Assembly (NCBI RefSeq): GCF_017592545.1
Contig: NZ_JAGFOA010000001.1
Coordinates: 1 to 64,000, forward strand
Direction: 5' to 3'
Source: Microbacterium stercoris
GTDB taxonomy: Bacteria; Actinomycetota; Actinomycetes; Actinomycetales; Microbacteriaceae
Length of the DNA stretch: 64,000 nt
Part shown: piece by piece, positions 62,855-64,000 of the stretch
Numbering within the stretch: the first letter of the stretch is position 1
Layout: the number at the start of each line of letters is the position of its first letter
Translations under genes and position numbers: made by a program
Notes under the pieces: generated by a model
The model's database searches: none
What the model saw: only the letters and a program-made list of their open reading frames with translations
Told to the model about the DNA's origin: nothing

Positions 62855-63904
62855 TTACTTGGCCGGGGTGCCCGCAGCGCCGGAGTCACCGTCGTGCGGT
62901 CGCTGCCCCTGCTTCTTCGCGCGCTGCTTGCTCATCGGCTGCTGGCGCTTGGGCTGCTGCGCCTTGCGCTTCTCGTTCTCCTCGAGCAGGCGCTGCTGCT
63001 CGGCCTCGTACACGGCCATCGGCACGATCTTGCCCTTGGAGTCGAGCGCCTTGCCCTTGCGCGCCAGACGCTCCTCGCGGGCCTTCGCGGCCTCCGATCC
63101 GGGCGTCGGCATCTCGCGGATCACGATGAACTGCTGCACCATCGTCCAGATGTTGGAGAAGAACCAGTACATAACGACGCCGAGCGGGAAGAAGACGCCC
63201 GAGAAGATGAAGCCCAGCGGCAGGATGTAGAGCATCACGCGCTGCATCTGGTAGGCCTGGCCGGTCTTGGCCTCGGGGGAGAGGTTCTTCGAGATGATCT
63301 GCAGCTGAGTGTAGAACTGCGACGCGATCATCAGGATGACCAGCACAACGAGGATGATGATCGTCGCGGTCTGGCCGGCGCTCCACGCCTCACCAAGGGT
63401 CTGGTGGAAGGGCGCGATCTCGAACAGCTTCGAGTCGTTGAACTGCTTGGTGAGCTCGGCGTTGAGCAGGCCGACGCCGCCGACGCCCTGCTGCGCGTGG
63501 TGCTTCACGTCGGAGAGCGTGTAGTACATCGAGAAGAAGATGGGCATCTGCACCAGCAGCGGCCAGCAGCCCGACAGCGGGCTCGATCCGTGCTTCTTGT
63601 ACAGCGCCATGGTCTCGCGGCTCATGGCCTCGCGAGAGAGCTGGTCGCGCTTGCCCTTGTAGCGATCCTGGATCTTGCGGATCTCAGGAGCGAGCTCCAT
63701 CATCGCGCGCTGGCTCTTGATCTGGCGCACGAACAGCGGCACAAGCGCGCCGCGCACCACCAGGACGACACCCAGGATGGACAGCATCCAGGTGACACCG
63801 CCGGTCGCGGACAGTCCGAGCGACGTGAACAGCCAGTGCCAGCCGACGAGGATGGCCTCAACGGCCCACTTCAGGGGCCAGAGGATGATTCCGAAGAAAT
63901 CCAC
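62855..63904 (-). CDS. yidC: Membrane protein insertase YidC
   Basis: This 349-aa Oxa1-family insertase has membrane helices at ~1-25, 35-55, 105-130, 180-205 and 235-270. It carries the conserved cytoplasmic loop RAMMELAPEIRKIQDRYKGKRDQLSREAMSRETMALYKKHGSSPLSGCWPLLVQMPIFFSMYY, the hydrophilic-groove region, and a long basic C-terminal tail (KRKAQQPKRQQPMSKQRAKKQGQ) that can contact ribosomes. The GTG start 63904 (VDFFGIILWPLKWAVE) follows AAAGGA; the longer reading is the yidD frame region. Confidence 0.95.
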   Translation of the reverse strand: MDFFGIILWPLKWAVEAILVGWHWLFTSLGLSATGGVTWMLSILGVVLVVRGALVPLFVRQIKSQRAMMELAPEIRKIQDRYKGKRDQLSREAMSRETMALYKKHGSSPLSGCWPLLVQMPIFFSMYYTLSDVKHHAQQGVGGVGLLNAELTKQFNDSKLFEIAPFHQTLGEAWSAGQTATIIILVVLVILMIASQFYTQLQIISKNLSPEAKTGQAYQMQRVMLYILPLGFIFSGVFFPLGVVMYWFFSNIWTMVQQFIVIREMPTPGSEAAKAREERLARKGKALDSKGKIVPMAVYEAEQQRLLEENEKRKAQQPKRQQPMSKQRAKKQGQRPHDGDSGAAGTPAK

Positions 63905-63911
63905 GAGTGGA

Positions 63912-64000
63912 TCAGTCCTTTCGAAGGGGCACGACGAAGCCGTGAGGGGTGAGGTCGTAGCGGAAGGCTCGGTGCGGACGGACATCGTCCTCGCCACCGG
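63912..64000 (-). CDS. yidD: Membrane protein insertion efficiency factor YidD, C-terminal part
   Basis: The last 28 codons of a gene that enters from the right edge read GGEDDVRPHRAFRYDLTPHG and FVVPLRKD before the stop at 63912. Its place 7 bp upstream of yidC and the HR-x-RYDLTPHG ending fit actinobacterial YidD. The yidC ribosome site AAAGGA lies inside its last codons. It is truncated by the window. Confidence 0.75.
   Translation of the reverse strand, partial: GGEDDVRPHRAFRYDLTPHGFVVPLRKD

Overview
The window is high-GC DNA with the gene content and order of a Microbacteriaceae-type actinobacterium (most likely Microbacterium or a close relative; this is inferred from protein style and synteny, not from a marker gene). 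The right half follows the origin-proximal backbone known from Actinobacteria: pcnA (CCA-adding enzyme) - DUF6049 - murJ - trxB - trxA - parB - parA - rsmG - jag - yidC - yidD. The window ends inside yidD, so rnpA, rpmH and dnaA/oriC should lie just past the right edge. Seven perfect parS sites (GTTTCACGTGAAAC) support an origin-proximal position. No rRNA, tRNA, CRISPR, phage or transposase gene was seen.

Layout. 0.1-9.8 kb: a two-component system with an ABC exporter, a second ABC exporter, an unknown membrane-anchored protein, an SMP-30 hydrolase and a VanZ/RDD membrane protein between two nested palindromes. 9.8-12.5 kb: an N-domain-less ClpB under a HAIR (HspR) operator and a small membrane protein. 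12.8-16.1 kb: metF and metE. 16.2-22.1 kb: an aromatic hydroxylase with a MarR regulator, then a glutaryl-CoA dehydrogenase, a 3-hydroxyacyl-CoA dehydrogenase and a CaiB-type CoA transferase that together look like a glutarate/glutaryl-CoA route to acetoacetyl-CoA. 22.2-30 kb: a GlxA-type regulator, two glycosyltransferases, pcnA, an EamA transporter and a methyltransferase. 30.2-35.3 kb: DoxX/HxlR, a CIRCE-controlled Hsp20, and galT-galK with a divergent LacI regulator and an 18-bp operator. 35.5-41.5 kb: DUF6049-murJ, DUF4383, and trxB-trxA behind a SigR/SigH-type promoter that sits in one arm of a 48-bp perfect palindrome.

41.7-56.1 kb is an accessory block between trxA and parB: two SDR enzymes with a TetR regulator, SRPBCC/ArsR, a frameshifted epoxide hydrolase with a WYL regulator, an S51-like peptidase, and a CitB/CitA-type two-component system divergent from a complete tctCBA tricarboxylate transporter, then a stress SDR. 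The block is bordered on both sides by copies of one repeat family. 56.2-61.7 kb holds three arrays of that family, the parABS locus and a lipid-kinase gene. 61.7-64 kb is rsmG, jag, yidC and the end of yidD.

The least explained parts are non-coding: (i) a modular repeat family with a constant head (CGCTCGTTGAGCGA), a variable core and a constant tail (GAGTCGAAACGCC), scattered after gene ends and amplified into arrays flanking parAB/parS; (ii) two near-identical 73-bp nested palindromes rich in the rare tetramer CTAG; (iii) the palindrome-embedded trxB promoter; (iv) a triplicated stop/start junction between the CitA-type kinase and its regulator, which makes a chain of mini-ORFs.
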